This document shows, piece after piece, positions 1 to 7,250 of a stretch of DNA of 19,385 bases. The stretch's first letter is position 1. Every line of letters starts with the position of its first letter. Made by a program: the position numbers and the translations under genes. Source of the DNA: JAGOEF01 sp964511665 (GTDB lineage: Bacteria; Bacteroidota; Bacteroidia; Bacteroidales; ML635J-15); contig CAZEHA010000062.1 in the NCBI GenBank assembly GCA_964511665.1, positions 1 through 19,385 of the forward strand, given 5' to 3'. Under the pieces are notes generated by a model, which was not told the origin of the DNA, did not search any database, and saw only the letters and a list, made by a program, of their open reading frames with translations.

Positions 1-749
1 TAATTGTTTTTATTCAACTTAACCAGTGGTCCAATTTTCGGGGAGTATTATAGAAAGACCCGGAAGCCATGCTTTTTAAAGATCCGCCGGTGTTTTACAA
101 CGATGCGGGCTTTATACCACAAAATCCGGCTAACTATTTTCAGCAGAAATACCCGAAATTGAAGCGCGACAACAAAACCAATTACATAGAATCGTTTCGC
201 GACTTTTTGTTCAACAGTTCCGATTCGTGTTTTGCCCGCGAAATTTCGAATTGGGTCGATATACAAAGTGTAATCGACTGGCATATTATTTTGCTTTTTA
301 CCAACAATGCCGATGGCATAATGAAAAACTTTTATCTGTATAAAATCGATAAAAACACCCCTTTCAGGTTTGCTATTTGGGATTACGACCATTCGTTTGG
401 ACGCGACGGCGACAACGAACTGAACATGGCCGAAACCGAGCTCGACTGGCAACGATCGATACTGCTAAAGAGGCTGTGCGAAATTCCGGAGACGGGATAT
501 ACCGACAAGTTAAAAACCCGTTGGTTCCAACTCCGCAAAAGCAACATCATATCGCTCGAAAACTTCAGAAAACATATTAATAATAACGGGGTAATTATAA
601 GAAAAGCTGTTTACGAAAACTTTGCCATGTGGCCTATCGACAGCGAATGGTATTTCGATAGCAATACCTATCAGCAAGAAATCGATTTGATGCTGCAGTT
701 TGTTGAACGCAGGCTTCCCGAACTCGACGAATACATCAGTAAACTATAG
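1..749 (+). CDS. CotH-family protein, 5'-partial
   Basis: The reading frame is already open at the left edge (codons from base 3 read IVFIQLNQWSNFGEYYRK and continue without a stop into the ATG at 69), so the ATG at 69 is internal and the gene starts outside the window. The visible part is the C-terminal half of a CotH-like (spore coat protein H, atypical kinase fold) domain: the stretch around 270-420 encodes a DWHII...NNADG...KNFYLYK segment followed by FRFAIWDYDHSFGRDGDNE. This matches the family's conserved N-Dg...kN-yly and f-WDlD-sFG motifs, whose acidic residues bind metal in characterised members. No sorting domain or membrane anchor is visible at the C-terminus (ends DEYISKL). In Bacteroidota such proteins are commonly exported; the N-terminus needed to judge this is missing. 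The gene converges on the operon ending at 905. The family call is fairly sure; the substrate is unknown. Confidence 0.8.
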
Positions 750-834
750 ATACGCCTGCCTCATAAAACGTAGATTTAGACTCCGTATTCAAACAGGTAG
801 AACGTTTGTAGTTTGAGCCAATACGATATGTTAT

Positions 835-866
835 AAAAACAAAGAGGCAACACTTCGTGTTACCTC
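835..866 (-). terminator. Intrinsic terminator of the receptor operon
   Basis: On the minus strand the sequence reads a 10-bp stem GAGGTAACAC, loop GAA, GTGTTGCCTC (one U-G wobble), followed directly by TTTGTTTTT. It lies 39 bases after the stop codon of the lipoprotein gene ending at 905. On the + strand no T-tract follows the stem, so it serves the minus-strand operon rather than the CotH gene. Confidence 0.8.
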
Positions 867-904
867 CTGCTTATGTATCAACAAAACAATCTACAAGTTT
901 AATT

Positions 905-1975
905 CTATTCTGTATAGTAAATTCGATTCATAGCTTTCACAGCCCTGTCGCTGAAAAAATCACAACTTGGGAATAGCCTGAATGCTCCTCCATCGGTTTC
1001 TTCGGGGCGATATATTACCAGCACATCTGCCTGGTCGTTCCGGTTACATATTTCGCTATAGGTATATACCGCCCGATAACCATCATCGGCAGTGGCCAAA
1101 ACTAAGCCATTGCGGATTGCCTGTTGTGTTGGCTTCACCTTTTCATTAATAAGCTGTTTTAGGGGTATTCCTGTAAAAGGCTGAGTACTGTGAATACCCC
1201 TGCCCCTTCCATAAAATATGGTATGTAGGGTAATGTCGGCAATATGTTGTGGGTTTTCGTTATACATGGCATCGCTAATACCATTCCTGAAAAACTCGAA
1301 TGTGGGCGAAAATATGGGGCTTTTGCCTTTTTCATCGGCCAAATCGATATTGTACGATTTTACTGTAATTTTACTGGGATTGCTGATATTTCTCTCGGTA
1401 ATTAAATCGCTAACCACCACAATTTTGCTATTGGTTGGCAGCTCCCACAGTTCGTTTGTTTTACTTGGAACAATACGCATTACCCTTGTGGCGATAATAA
1501 TCTCATGCAAATGATTCGGATAATACAATTCTCCCCAACTGAAAACTACTTTATCGCCCTCGGCATTTTCAACCTCTACATACATATCGATTATTGGGCG
1601 AAATGTATTATCTTTTCTTTTTTCGATTTGATAATGGTTCAGGATATCGAATAACGAGTAACCATCGTAACAGTAGGCTCCTACAAATGAATCGCCACTC
1701 TCTGAGAGCAATGTCTCTTTTACGATTACACTACGCAGTGGCAGTTGCGAAAAATCGACTATGCCCGGATTCGAAACTTCGCCACAAATTTCGAGTTCAC
1801 AACTTGTCAACTCATATTTTTCGGCATTGTCGTAAAAATTGTTGGTTAAATCGGCTGTATCGGCTTGTGTTATTGCCTGCCTGTTGTTGTTCTCTACTTT
1901 CTTTTGACCATCGCCACACGACCACACTACTGCAATGCTTATTGCAATTGCTGCTAAAATTCTCATTTTTTTCAT
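905..1975 (-). CDS. Lipoprotein with two tandem sulfite-oxidase-fold-like domains
   Basis: 356 residues. The N-terminus is a lipoprotein signal ending VVWSC (Cys20). The mature part contains two related segments. Segment 1 (about 56-205) has LEICGEVSNPGIVDFSQLPL, then GAYCYDGYSLFDILN. Segment 2 (about 205-350) has the parallel pattern GRGRGIHSTQPFTGIPLKQL and ATADDGYRAVYTYSEI. This resembles the order of the molybdopterin-binding oxidoreductase (sulfite oxidase-like) domain: G-V-x-x-P start, s..L..lp, then w-x-Gv-L-dlL, then DGY. A cysteine where that family places its molybdenum ligand (between the LPL and GYSLFDIL elements) is not evident, and segment 2 has none there, so a redox role should not be assumed. 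The gene is last in the operon, 11 bases after the TonB-dependent receptor, which suggests a ligand-handling role for that receptor, perhaps on the periplasmic side. The domain assignment is from pattern only and moderately sure. Confidence 0.65.
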   Translation of the reverse strand: MKKMRILAAIAISIAVVWSCGDGQKKVENNNRQAITQADTADLTNNFYDNAEKYELTSCELEICGEVSNPGIVDFSQLPLRSVIVKETLLSESGDSFVGAYCYDGYSLFDILNHYQIEKRKDNTFRPIIDMYVEVENAEGDKVVFSWGELYYPNHLHEIIIATRVMRIVPSKTNELWELPTNSKIVVVSDLITERNISNPSKITVKSYNIDLADEKGKSPIFSPTFEFFRNGISDAMYNENPQHIADITLHTIFYGRGRGIHSTQPFTGIPLKQLINEKVKPTQQAIRNGLVLATADDGYRAVYTYSEICNRNDQADVLVIYRPEETDGGAFRLFPSCDFFSDRAVKAMNRIYYTE

Positions 1976-1986
1976 TGTACTTTATT

Positions 1987-4314
1987 TTATTGGTTTATAC
2001 TGTATTTAATTTTTCCCATGTAAAAAATTCCGGGCGATCGGTATCCCCGGCTATCGGTGTAAATTGTATTTAATAGGTTGTCGATTTCGATACTAAACTC
2101 AAATGCATTAAACTGCCTCCACAGCTTCATATCGATGGTGTAATAGGCAGGATAGGTATCAGAGAACAGATAGATATCATCGAACTTGTTTTCATCGTTC
2201 AACCATCGTTTACCGGTATATTTCACCGACACTGATGCATGTATTGGCTTTGTTGCCACACTAATACCGGCCGAAAACTTATGCTTTGGTATATCGGTAA
2301 GGTATTTGTTGGTTAAATCTTTATCGGCACCGGGCGTATTGATAATATATTCCTTTATTTGGGAGTGAGTGTAGGTGTAATTCGTAAAAAGACGTAACCA
2401 TTTACCCAGTTTCGCTTTGGCATCGGCTTCCAGTCCAAATATTTCGACTTTACTGATATTGTCAACACGATAAACCGGCACAATGGTGTATCCTAAATTA
2501 ACCGAATCGCCTGTAGTGATAAAATACATAAAATCGTTGCCTCGCATGAAGAATATAGAAGTTGAAAGCTCTATATTACGAAATACATTGAACTCGGCGC
2601 CCGTTTCGAAATTGGTAATTTTTTCGGGTTTCAATTGGGGATTTGCTATTTTGAAGCCTATTTTTTTGCGACCTGTGCGGCACAAGTCTTCTAACAATGG
2701 GGCGCCAAAACCACCGGCTACCGAAACATACCATCGTAGGCTGTTTTCAGAAGAATACTGCATGGTCAACTTAGGGTTCAGTGCCGACCATTGTTTTGAC
2801 CCAACTGTAGTGTACTGAAAATCGCTGAGATATTCTATTGAATACGATGGCATTTCAATTGAAAACGAAGCATCATAAAAGAATGAATAATCGTAGCGCA
2901 AGCCACCATAAACCAGCCACTTGGGCGATATTTTCCACTTCGATTGAGCAAAACCTGCCAGCGTGTTCATTTTACCTCTATTGCTGATAATATCGGTTGA
3001 CGTAAAATATACATCTTTTCCATCGACACTACCTGTTTTCAACTCTGCACCCACCAATGCCTCAATGTTGCCTGAAATATTGTACTCTACCCATGTTTTT
3101 GCACCATAATCGAAGCGCTTCGAATCGACTTCGTACAGTTTATATTCACCATTGCTGTAGTATTCGTTGAGTTTGCCATAGAACTCGTTCATAAAATACA
3201 GATTTGAATACACTGAACACCTGCCAAAAATACCACGATACTTGGCAAAAACATGATAGGTGTCGTGCTCGTCGAACGCACCCATATCCTCAAATATTTT
3301 TATGCCGGTTCCTCGTTGGTCGTCGTAATAATTTGCCGAAACCTCGATGCGGTTTTTTTCGTTCAGATAAAAGCCGAAAAGCCCGCCAACATTATATTCG
3401 CGCAAATATACCGGACTTACAATAGTGTCGTTTTCTTGAATCAGGTAATCGGGAGTATTGATGTATCCGTTGCTGCGCTGAGCACCGGCGTGTAACTTCC
3501 AGTAAATCAAATTTGACTTGTTGCGGCCTGAAGCATAAAAACCGGTTTCGAGCGTATTGAATCTGCCATACGACAAAAAAACATCGGCAGCCAGTGCCGA
3601 TCTGGGTTTTCGTGTAGTAATATTGATAACGCCGCCCATGGCATTGCTACCAAACATAACCGAACCCGGGCCTTTCATAATTTCTATTTTCTCGATACCG
3701 TCTTTGTCTATCATATTCCAGTTCACCGATCCCGATTCCGACTTATTCACCGGGCTGCCGTCGATTACAACCAATGTTCCGCTTTGCTTGCTCCCTCCCA
3801 ACCCACGCAACGACACTACCGTTTGTGAAGAGAATATTCCGAACTCATTTTTTACATCTACACCCGAAACTGTATTGAACAGTTTTCCGGTATTGGCAGC
3901 CGGAAGTCGCATTATTTCATCGACATCCATAGTTTGAATCCTTACCGGTGCGTCAATTTTATTGAAACCGTCGTTCTGCCTGGCATTAATTTCGACTTCG
4001 TCGGTGAAAAATTGGCTACGCTGCATCGCAATATTCAGTGTTACATCTTTGCCTTTGTGAATCACTATATTATGAGAGACGATGTTATATCCAAGAAAAC
4101 TCACGGTAATTTTATATCTCCCCGGCTCCAATTCAAATGAGTAATACCCTAATTGATTGCTCACCGTTCCCATTGAATTCTCGCTAACAATAATATTTGC
4201 ATTTGGCAATGCAGCTCCGGTCTCATCGCTAATGTATCCCGAAAGACGCTGCGCAAATACCTGTAGAGCCATTGCTGTACAAAGCAAAAATGATATTATC
4301 GGTTTCAACTGCAT
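1987..4314 (-). CDS. TonB-dependent outer-membrane receptor
   Basis: 775 residues. Signal peptide 1-21 (cleavage VFA-Q). Residues ~22-110 form a carboxypeptidase-regulatory-like beta-sandwich (LSGYISDETGAALPNANI ... GYYSFELEPGRYKITVSFLG), as is common in Bacteroidota receptors. The plug domain is at ~118-236, with LRGLGG, VVIDGSPVNKSESGS, IEKIEIMKGPGSVMFGSNA and GGVINITTRKP. The remainder is a beta-barrel, rich in alternating aromatic strands, with the typical NLLNTIYTDSRGY motif and a terminal strand IKYSINQ. The protein uses the TonB system to drive uptake of an unknown ligand. It is shorter than SusC-type receptors (usually about 1000 residues) and no SusD partner is present, so it looks more like the siderophore/cofactor/metal receptor class; the ligand cannot be told from sequence. 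It is the third gene of the four-gene operon. A terminator-like hairpin ends a few bases before its start codon. Confidence 0.95.
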   Translation of the reverse strand: MQLKPIISFLLCTAMALQVFAQRLSGYISDETGAALPNANIIVSENSMGTVSNQLGYYSFELEPGRYKITVSFLGYNIVSHNIVIHKGKDVTLNIAMQRSQFFTDEVEINARQNDGFNKIDAPVRIQTMDVDEIMRLPAANTGKLFNTVSGVDVKNEFGIFSSQTVVSLRGLGGSKQSGTLVVIDGSPVNKSESGSVNWNMIDKDGIEKIEIMKGPGSVMFGSNAMGGVINITTRKPRSALAADVFLSYGRFNTLETGFYASGRNKSNLIYWKLHAGAQRSNGYINTPDYLIQENDTIVSPVYLREYNVGGLFGFYLNEKNRIEVSANYYDDQRGTGIKIFEDMGAFDEHDTYHVFAKYRGIFGRCSVYSNLYFMNEFYGKLNEYYSNGEYKLYEVDSKRFDYGAKTWVEYNISGNIEALVGAELKTGSVDGKDVYFTSTDIISNRGKMNTLAGFAQSKWKISPKWLVYGGLRYDYSFFYDASFSIEMPSYSIEYLSDFQYTTVGSKQWSALNPKLTMQYSSENSLRWYVSVAGGFGAPLLEDLCRTGRKKIGFKIANPQLKPEKITNFETGAEFNVFRNIELSTSIFFMRGNDFMYFITTGDSVNLGYTIVPVYRVDNISKVEIFGLEADAKAKLGKWLRLFTNYTYTHSQIKEYIINTPGADKDLTNKYLTDIPKHKFSAGISVATKPIHASVSVKYTGKRWLNDENKFDDIYLFSDTYPAYYTIDMKLWRQFNAFEFSIEIDNLLNTIYTDSRGYRSPGIFYMGKIKYSINQ

Positions 4315-4320
4315 TAGTCT

Positions 4321-4354
4321 GAAAAAGAAATGCCGAAAGTGTTACAACTTCCGG
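4321..4354 (-). terminator. Terminator-like hairpin just upstream of the receptor start
   Basis: On the minus strand: stem CCGGAAGT, loop TGTAAC, ACTTTCGG (8 bp with one G-U wobble), followed after CAT by TTCTTTTTC. It sits in the 63-base gap between the T9SS-cargo gene (stop 4378) and the receptor start at 4314, only about 7 bases before the ATG. It could partly terminate upstream transcription so that the secreted protein is made in excess over the receptor, or stabilise processed mRNA ends. The stem is short and the T-tract interrupted, so full termination is uncertain. Confidence 0.45.
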
Positions 4355-4377
4355 ACATTTCAATTATGCGTAACTGA

Positions 4378-5784
4378 TTATTCAACAACAATTCGGTTCG
4401 AAACAGGTTTTTTGTCGTTATTAAAATACACACGAACAATATACATTCCTGCATTCATCGATGCAGTAGAAATGCTGGTTTCGTTTTGACCTATCTGGTA
4501 GCGTGCAACACGAGCACCCTGAAGATTGTATATTTCTACAAATTCAATTTCTTCTATTGTGCTTATGTTTAATACTCCGTTGCATGGATTCGGATACATC
4601 GCAACCGAGTTCACCACCAGTGCAGTTTCAACACCAGTATTGTTAAAGCCGGTTACCATAATATCGTCAATTTTCGACTCACCGGCTTCGGTAACAGTTC
4701 CCCCCGAAGTATTATCGTTCGACGTCATAATCCAGCGAATATACACCGAAGTTGTTCCGGGGTAGTTAATATCGGCAGGTAATGCCAGTTCTTCAACTAC
4801 TCCTGTTGTCCAGTCGGCTGCAACACTTATTGCTCCATTATCAACCTCGATCCAATCTTCGCCACTTTTACGTGTTTGCAGTTTAAAGTCTTGGGGACCA
4901 TTGGCATCGGAATACTGTTTTGATGATACTTTGAAATCGTGATAACCATCGGCTTTGAACTTAATCGACCAGAATTTATCGTCGGCTCCGTTATCCCAGC
5001 CGGTTGCTGTAGCTGCATAGTTGCTGGCGCCGTCGGTATAACTCAGAGGTCGGGTGCTTTGTGCAGCTTGATTTTCGGCACGAATATCGTAACCTAAATT
5101 AGCTTCGAGCCCCTGATTGGCATTGAATTCAACATCAGTGTTATCGGAAAAATCGAAACCGATTATTACATCAGGCACAGGGATTGGGCTTGCGTAAATC
5201 ATAATATCGTCGATACGAGAAACACCTTGGGCAGTTACGGTATTGTTATCGACCGAAACATTACTGGTCATCAACCATCTCACATATATTGATGTTGTTC
5301 CCGGATTGTCTAATTCAGCAGGTAACGAAAGCTCTGTAATAACTCCGGTAGTCCAGTCGGTTGCCAGCGTTACCGTATTACCGGCAACATCTGTCCATGT
5401 ACCACTATTACCAATTTTATACTGAATTTTAAATTCTTTCGGCCCGTTAGCATCTGAGTACTGTTTCGACGAAATTTTAAAGCTTTGATAACCATCGGCT
5501 TTAAATTTTATCGACCAGAATTTTTCGTTTGCGCCATCGTCCCACCCGGTTGCTGAAGCTGCATAGTTCGATGCTCCCTCTTCATACACAAGGTCACGAA
5601 CATCGCCGGCATTGTTTTCGGCACGAACATCGTAGCCTAAATTACCACTTAAGCCCTCATCGGCTGTAAATTCGGTGTTGGTATTATCGGCAAAGCTAAA
5701 ACCGATAATTACTTCTTGCTGTGCAATTGCAACGGTGCACGATAGCATGATAATGCTTGCAATAAAAAATACATGTTTCTTCAT
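4378..5784 (-). CDS. T9SS-secreted protein with two tandem ~180-residue domains
   Basis: 468 residues. Signal peptide 1-21 (VAIA-Q). Two homologous units follow. Unit 1 (~24-202) starts VIIGFSFADNTNTEFTADEG and ends RIDDIMIYA; unit 2 (~205-385) starts VIIGFDFSDNTDVEFNANQG and ends KIDDIMVTG. Between, both share GYD(V/I)RAEN, GASNYAA(S/T)ATGWD, KFWSIKFKADGY, SSKQYSDANGP and YVRW/YIRW-MTSN, the look of a beta-sandwich adhesion or ligand-binding domain. Residues ~392-468 are a type A T9SS C-terminal sorting domain (SVAMYPNPCNGVLNIS ... EIYNLQGARVARY ... MNAGMYIVRVYFN ... RIVVE), so the protein should be exported by the Por system and anchored to or released from the surface. It lies 17 bases downstream of the lipoprotein gene and upstream of the receptor. 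I do not recognise the repeated domain; a role in capturing the ligand of the receptor is inferred from position. Confidence 0.88.
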   Translation of the reverse strand: MKKHVFFIASIIMLSCTVAIAQQEVIIGFSFADNTNTEFTADEGLSGNLGYDVRAENNAGDVRDLVYEEGASNYAASATGWDDGANEKFWSIKFKADGYQSFKISSKQYSDANGPKEFKIQYKIGNSGTWTDVAGNTVTLATDWTTGVITELSLPAELDNPGTTSIYVRWLMTSNVSVDNNTVTAQGVSRIDDIMIYASPIPVPDVIIGFDFSDNTDVEFNANQGLEANLGYDIRAENQAAQSTRPLSYTDGASNYAATATGWDNGADDKFWSIKFKADGYHDFKVSSKQYSDANGPQDFKLQTRKSGEDWIEVDNGAISVAADWTTGVVEELALPADINYPGTTSVYIRWIMTSNDNTSGGTVTEAGESKIDDIMVTGFNNTGVETALVVNSVAMYPNPCNGVLNISTIEEIEFVEIYNLQGARVARYQIGQNETSISTASMNAGMYIVRVYFNNDKKPVSNRIVVE

Positions 5785-5801
5785 AAATATTACATTTTAG
5801 G

Positions 5802-6740
5802 TTATAATTGAATTTTCATCGAAAACTTAATGCTTCCATTTGATACCGTATCGGCCTCAAGCACTTTAATAATGCCTTTTTTTCCTGCTGCTGTTTCGAA
5901 AGGAATAAAAGTTCCGGGCATTGCCCACTTATACTTCTTTTTACCCCAAACATTGTCGTAAGAAACTATTAACAGACTGTCGTTGTGAGCAGCTGTGAAT
6001 TTTTCGTTGGTAATTCCATGCTCAAGCCTTATGTCGTATTTGGTGTAATTGCGCACCGGCCAGTCGATTAGCTCGGGATAATACTCGGTATAGAGCAAGC
6101 CGTAGGAACCGGCATCTTCGCCAGGCGACGAAAATGTAGGCGATGGCAAATTCACTCCTTCATCGACACTGTAATTAAAGTAGCTTAATATATCAACCTC
6201 TTGCATAAACAAAGCTGCCGAATCGACAAAATATACGTTGGGCAAAAACGGAAGAAAGAACTGACCAATACTATTATTATCTTGATAGCCTACAACAACT
6301 TCATCGAATTCGAGAATACCACCAAACTGAGAATTGGGGTCTTTATGTATGGTTAACGAAACTGTTGACGACTTACGGTTACGGTCCATTACGGTAAAGC
6401 ACCATTCTACATTTTCTTCGATACCCTGATAGAAGGTTTTCGTCACGGTGAAGCCCGAAGAATTCAAACCTGAGTCGAGTACGGGTTTTCGTGTACCGTT
6501 ATATACTTTTTCGATTAAAAAATTTGTGATAGAGGCATCGATACCCGTAGCTGATATGGTAACTCGGAATGGCCTGCCAACAGCAAGCGTATCGCCATTG
6601 CCGGCATCGCCTTCCGAAAACAAAATTTGAATTTCGGGTGGTGTTGGGTCATCGGGTTTACACCCATTTCCCATAATCATTAACAAGAGAAAACTCAATG
6701 AACTTAGCAAAAAAACCCATTTATTCATGTCGTATTGCAT
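5802..6740 (-). CDS. Putative surface lipoprotein, first gene of the receptor operon
   Basis: 312 residues from the first ATG; a second ATG five codons in (6728, MNKWVFLL) gives a more usual signal peptide and is probably the true start. A hydrophobic segment runs to GNGC (Cys27), followed by KPDDPTPPE. The acidic pair soon after the cysteine resembles the export signal of surface-exposed Bacteroidota lipoproteins, although Gly at -3 of the lipobox is atypical. Residues ~35-135 look like an Ig-like or cadherin-like beta domain. The second half (~140-312) has features seen in uncharacterised Bacteroidota surface proteins: FFLPFLPNVYFVDSAAL, then VDILSYFNYSV ... SPTFSSPGE, and a final GIIKVLEADTVSNGSIKFSM. 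Function unknown; as the lead gene before a T9SS cargo and a TonB receptor it probably binds the same ligand. A strong promoter match lies immediately upstream. Confidence 0.75.
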   Translation of the reverse strand: MQYDMNKWVFLLSSLSFLLLMIMGNGCKPDDPTPPEIQILFSEGDAGNGDTLAVGRPFRVTISATGIDASITNFLIEKVYNGTRKPVLDSGLNSSGFTVTKTFYQGIEENVEWCFTVMDRNRKSSTVSLTIHKDPNSQFGGILEFDEVVVGYQDNNSIGQFFLPFLPNVYFVDSAALFMQEVDILSYFNYSVDEGVNLPSPTFSSPGEDAGSYGLLYTEYYPELIDWPVRNYTKYDIRLEHGITNEKFTAAHNDSLLIVSYDNVWGKKKYKWAMPGTFIPFETAAGKKGIIKVLEADTVSNGSIKFSMKIQL

Positions 6741-6755
6741 AAATTAACACCTCGC

Positions 6756-6785
6756 CAAAATTAGAAAATAGTTTTATATTTCAAA
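6756..6785 (-). promoter_or_regulatory. Promoter of the receptor operon
   Basis: Minus strand: TTTG (-33, bases 6785-6782), 18-base spacer, TAATTTTG (-7, bases 6763-6756). Both elements match the Bacteroidota primary sigma consensus TTTG / TAnnTTTG. The predicted RNA start is near 6750, about 10 bases before the first ATG (6740) and about 22 before the second (6728), which favours the second as start codon. Confidence 0.7.
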
Positions 6786-6857
6786 ATGATTTTTTTCGCA
6801 ATTCGCTTTTATTTAATTTGTTTGGATATGAATCACTGTAAATTGTAAAAAACATGA

Positions 6858-6886
6858 TTTCGGTAAAACAATTAATCGTATTTTTG
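6858..6886 (+). promoter_or_regulatory. Promoter of the TerB-like gene
   Basis: A perfect -7 element TATTTTTG lies at 6879-6886; a weak -33 candidate TTTC lies at 6858-6861, 17 bases upstream. The predicted start near 6892 leaves a leader of about 17 bases, AT-rich (ACTAAAAAACCAATTATT) with no Shine-Dalgarno. The 168-bp region 6741-6908 thus holds two divergent promoters. Confidence 0.5.
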
Positions 6887-6908
6887 TTGTACTAAAAAAC
6901 CAATTATT

Positions 6909-7244
6909 ATGGAAAACATTGAAACCCATTGGTCGTATCAAGAATTTTTGGCATATGTATTACTTTATGCAGCCAATGCTGACCTTGATATAAAACCCGA
7001 AGAAAGGGAATTAATTATCGAAAAAGTCGACACTACGGTGTATGCCAGCATTAAGAAAGAATTCAATAAAGACAACGACTATTGGCAGCTCGAAAAGATT
7101 AAAGCATATTGCAAGACGCACCTAACAGCCGAAAGGGCTAAAGATCAACTCTTTAAAGATATTGAAGAATTATTGTGGAGCGATGGAGAGTATAGCGCAA
7201 TAGAAAAAAGTTTTTTCAGGGCATTGAAAAGAATACTTGATTAG
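6909..7244 (+). CDS. Small TerB-like protein
   Basis: 111 residues, all-helical in appearance, close to the length of a stand-alone TerB domain. Recognisable pattern: a first helix with LLYAANADLDIKPEERELI, then a long middle part, and a second half with FKDIEELLWSDGEYSAIEKSF. This repeats the A-aDg-i...E---i motif, the acidic residues of which bind metal in known TerB proteins. There is no signal peptide, so it is probably cytoplasmic. It stands alone between a divergent operon and a convergent lipoprotein gene six bases away. TerB family names derive from tellurite resistance, but most single TerB-domain proteins have other, mostly unknown roles, so I do not infer tellurite resistance. A second, larger TerB-containing protein is encoded at 11843. 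Confidence 0.75.
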   Translation: MENIETHWSYQEFLAYVLLYAANADLDIKPEERELIIEKVDTTVYASIKKEFNKDNDYWQLEKIKAYCKTHLTAERAKDQLFKDIEELLWSDGEYSAIEKSFFRALKRILD

Positions 7245-7250
7245 TCGGTA

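Noticed and set aside
905..1975. Annotation as an active sulfite oxidase
   Set aside because: No evident molybdenum-ligand cysteine and no twin-arginine signal; only the fold resemblance is supported.
1594..2073. 159-codon + strand frame over the end of the lipoprotein gene
   Set aside because: Antisense to two real genes and their junction; its translation (many His, Arg, Cys, Leu) looks non-coding.
6909..7244. Tellurite resistance gene
   Set aside because: Only the TerB domain is present, with no terC, terD or terZ neighbours; resistance cannot be inferred.
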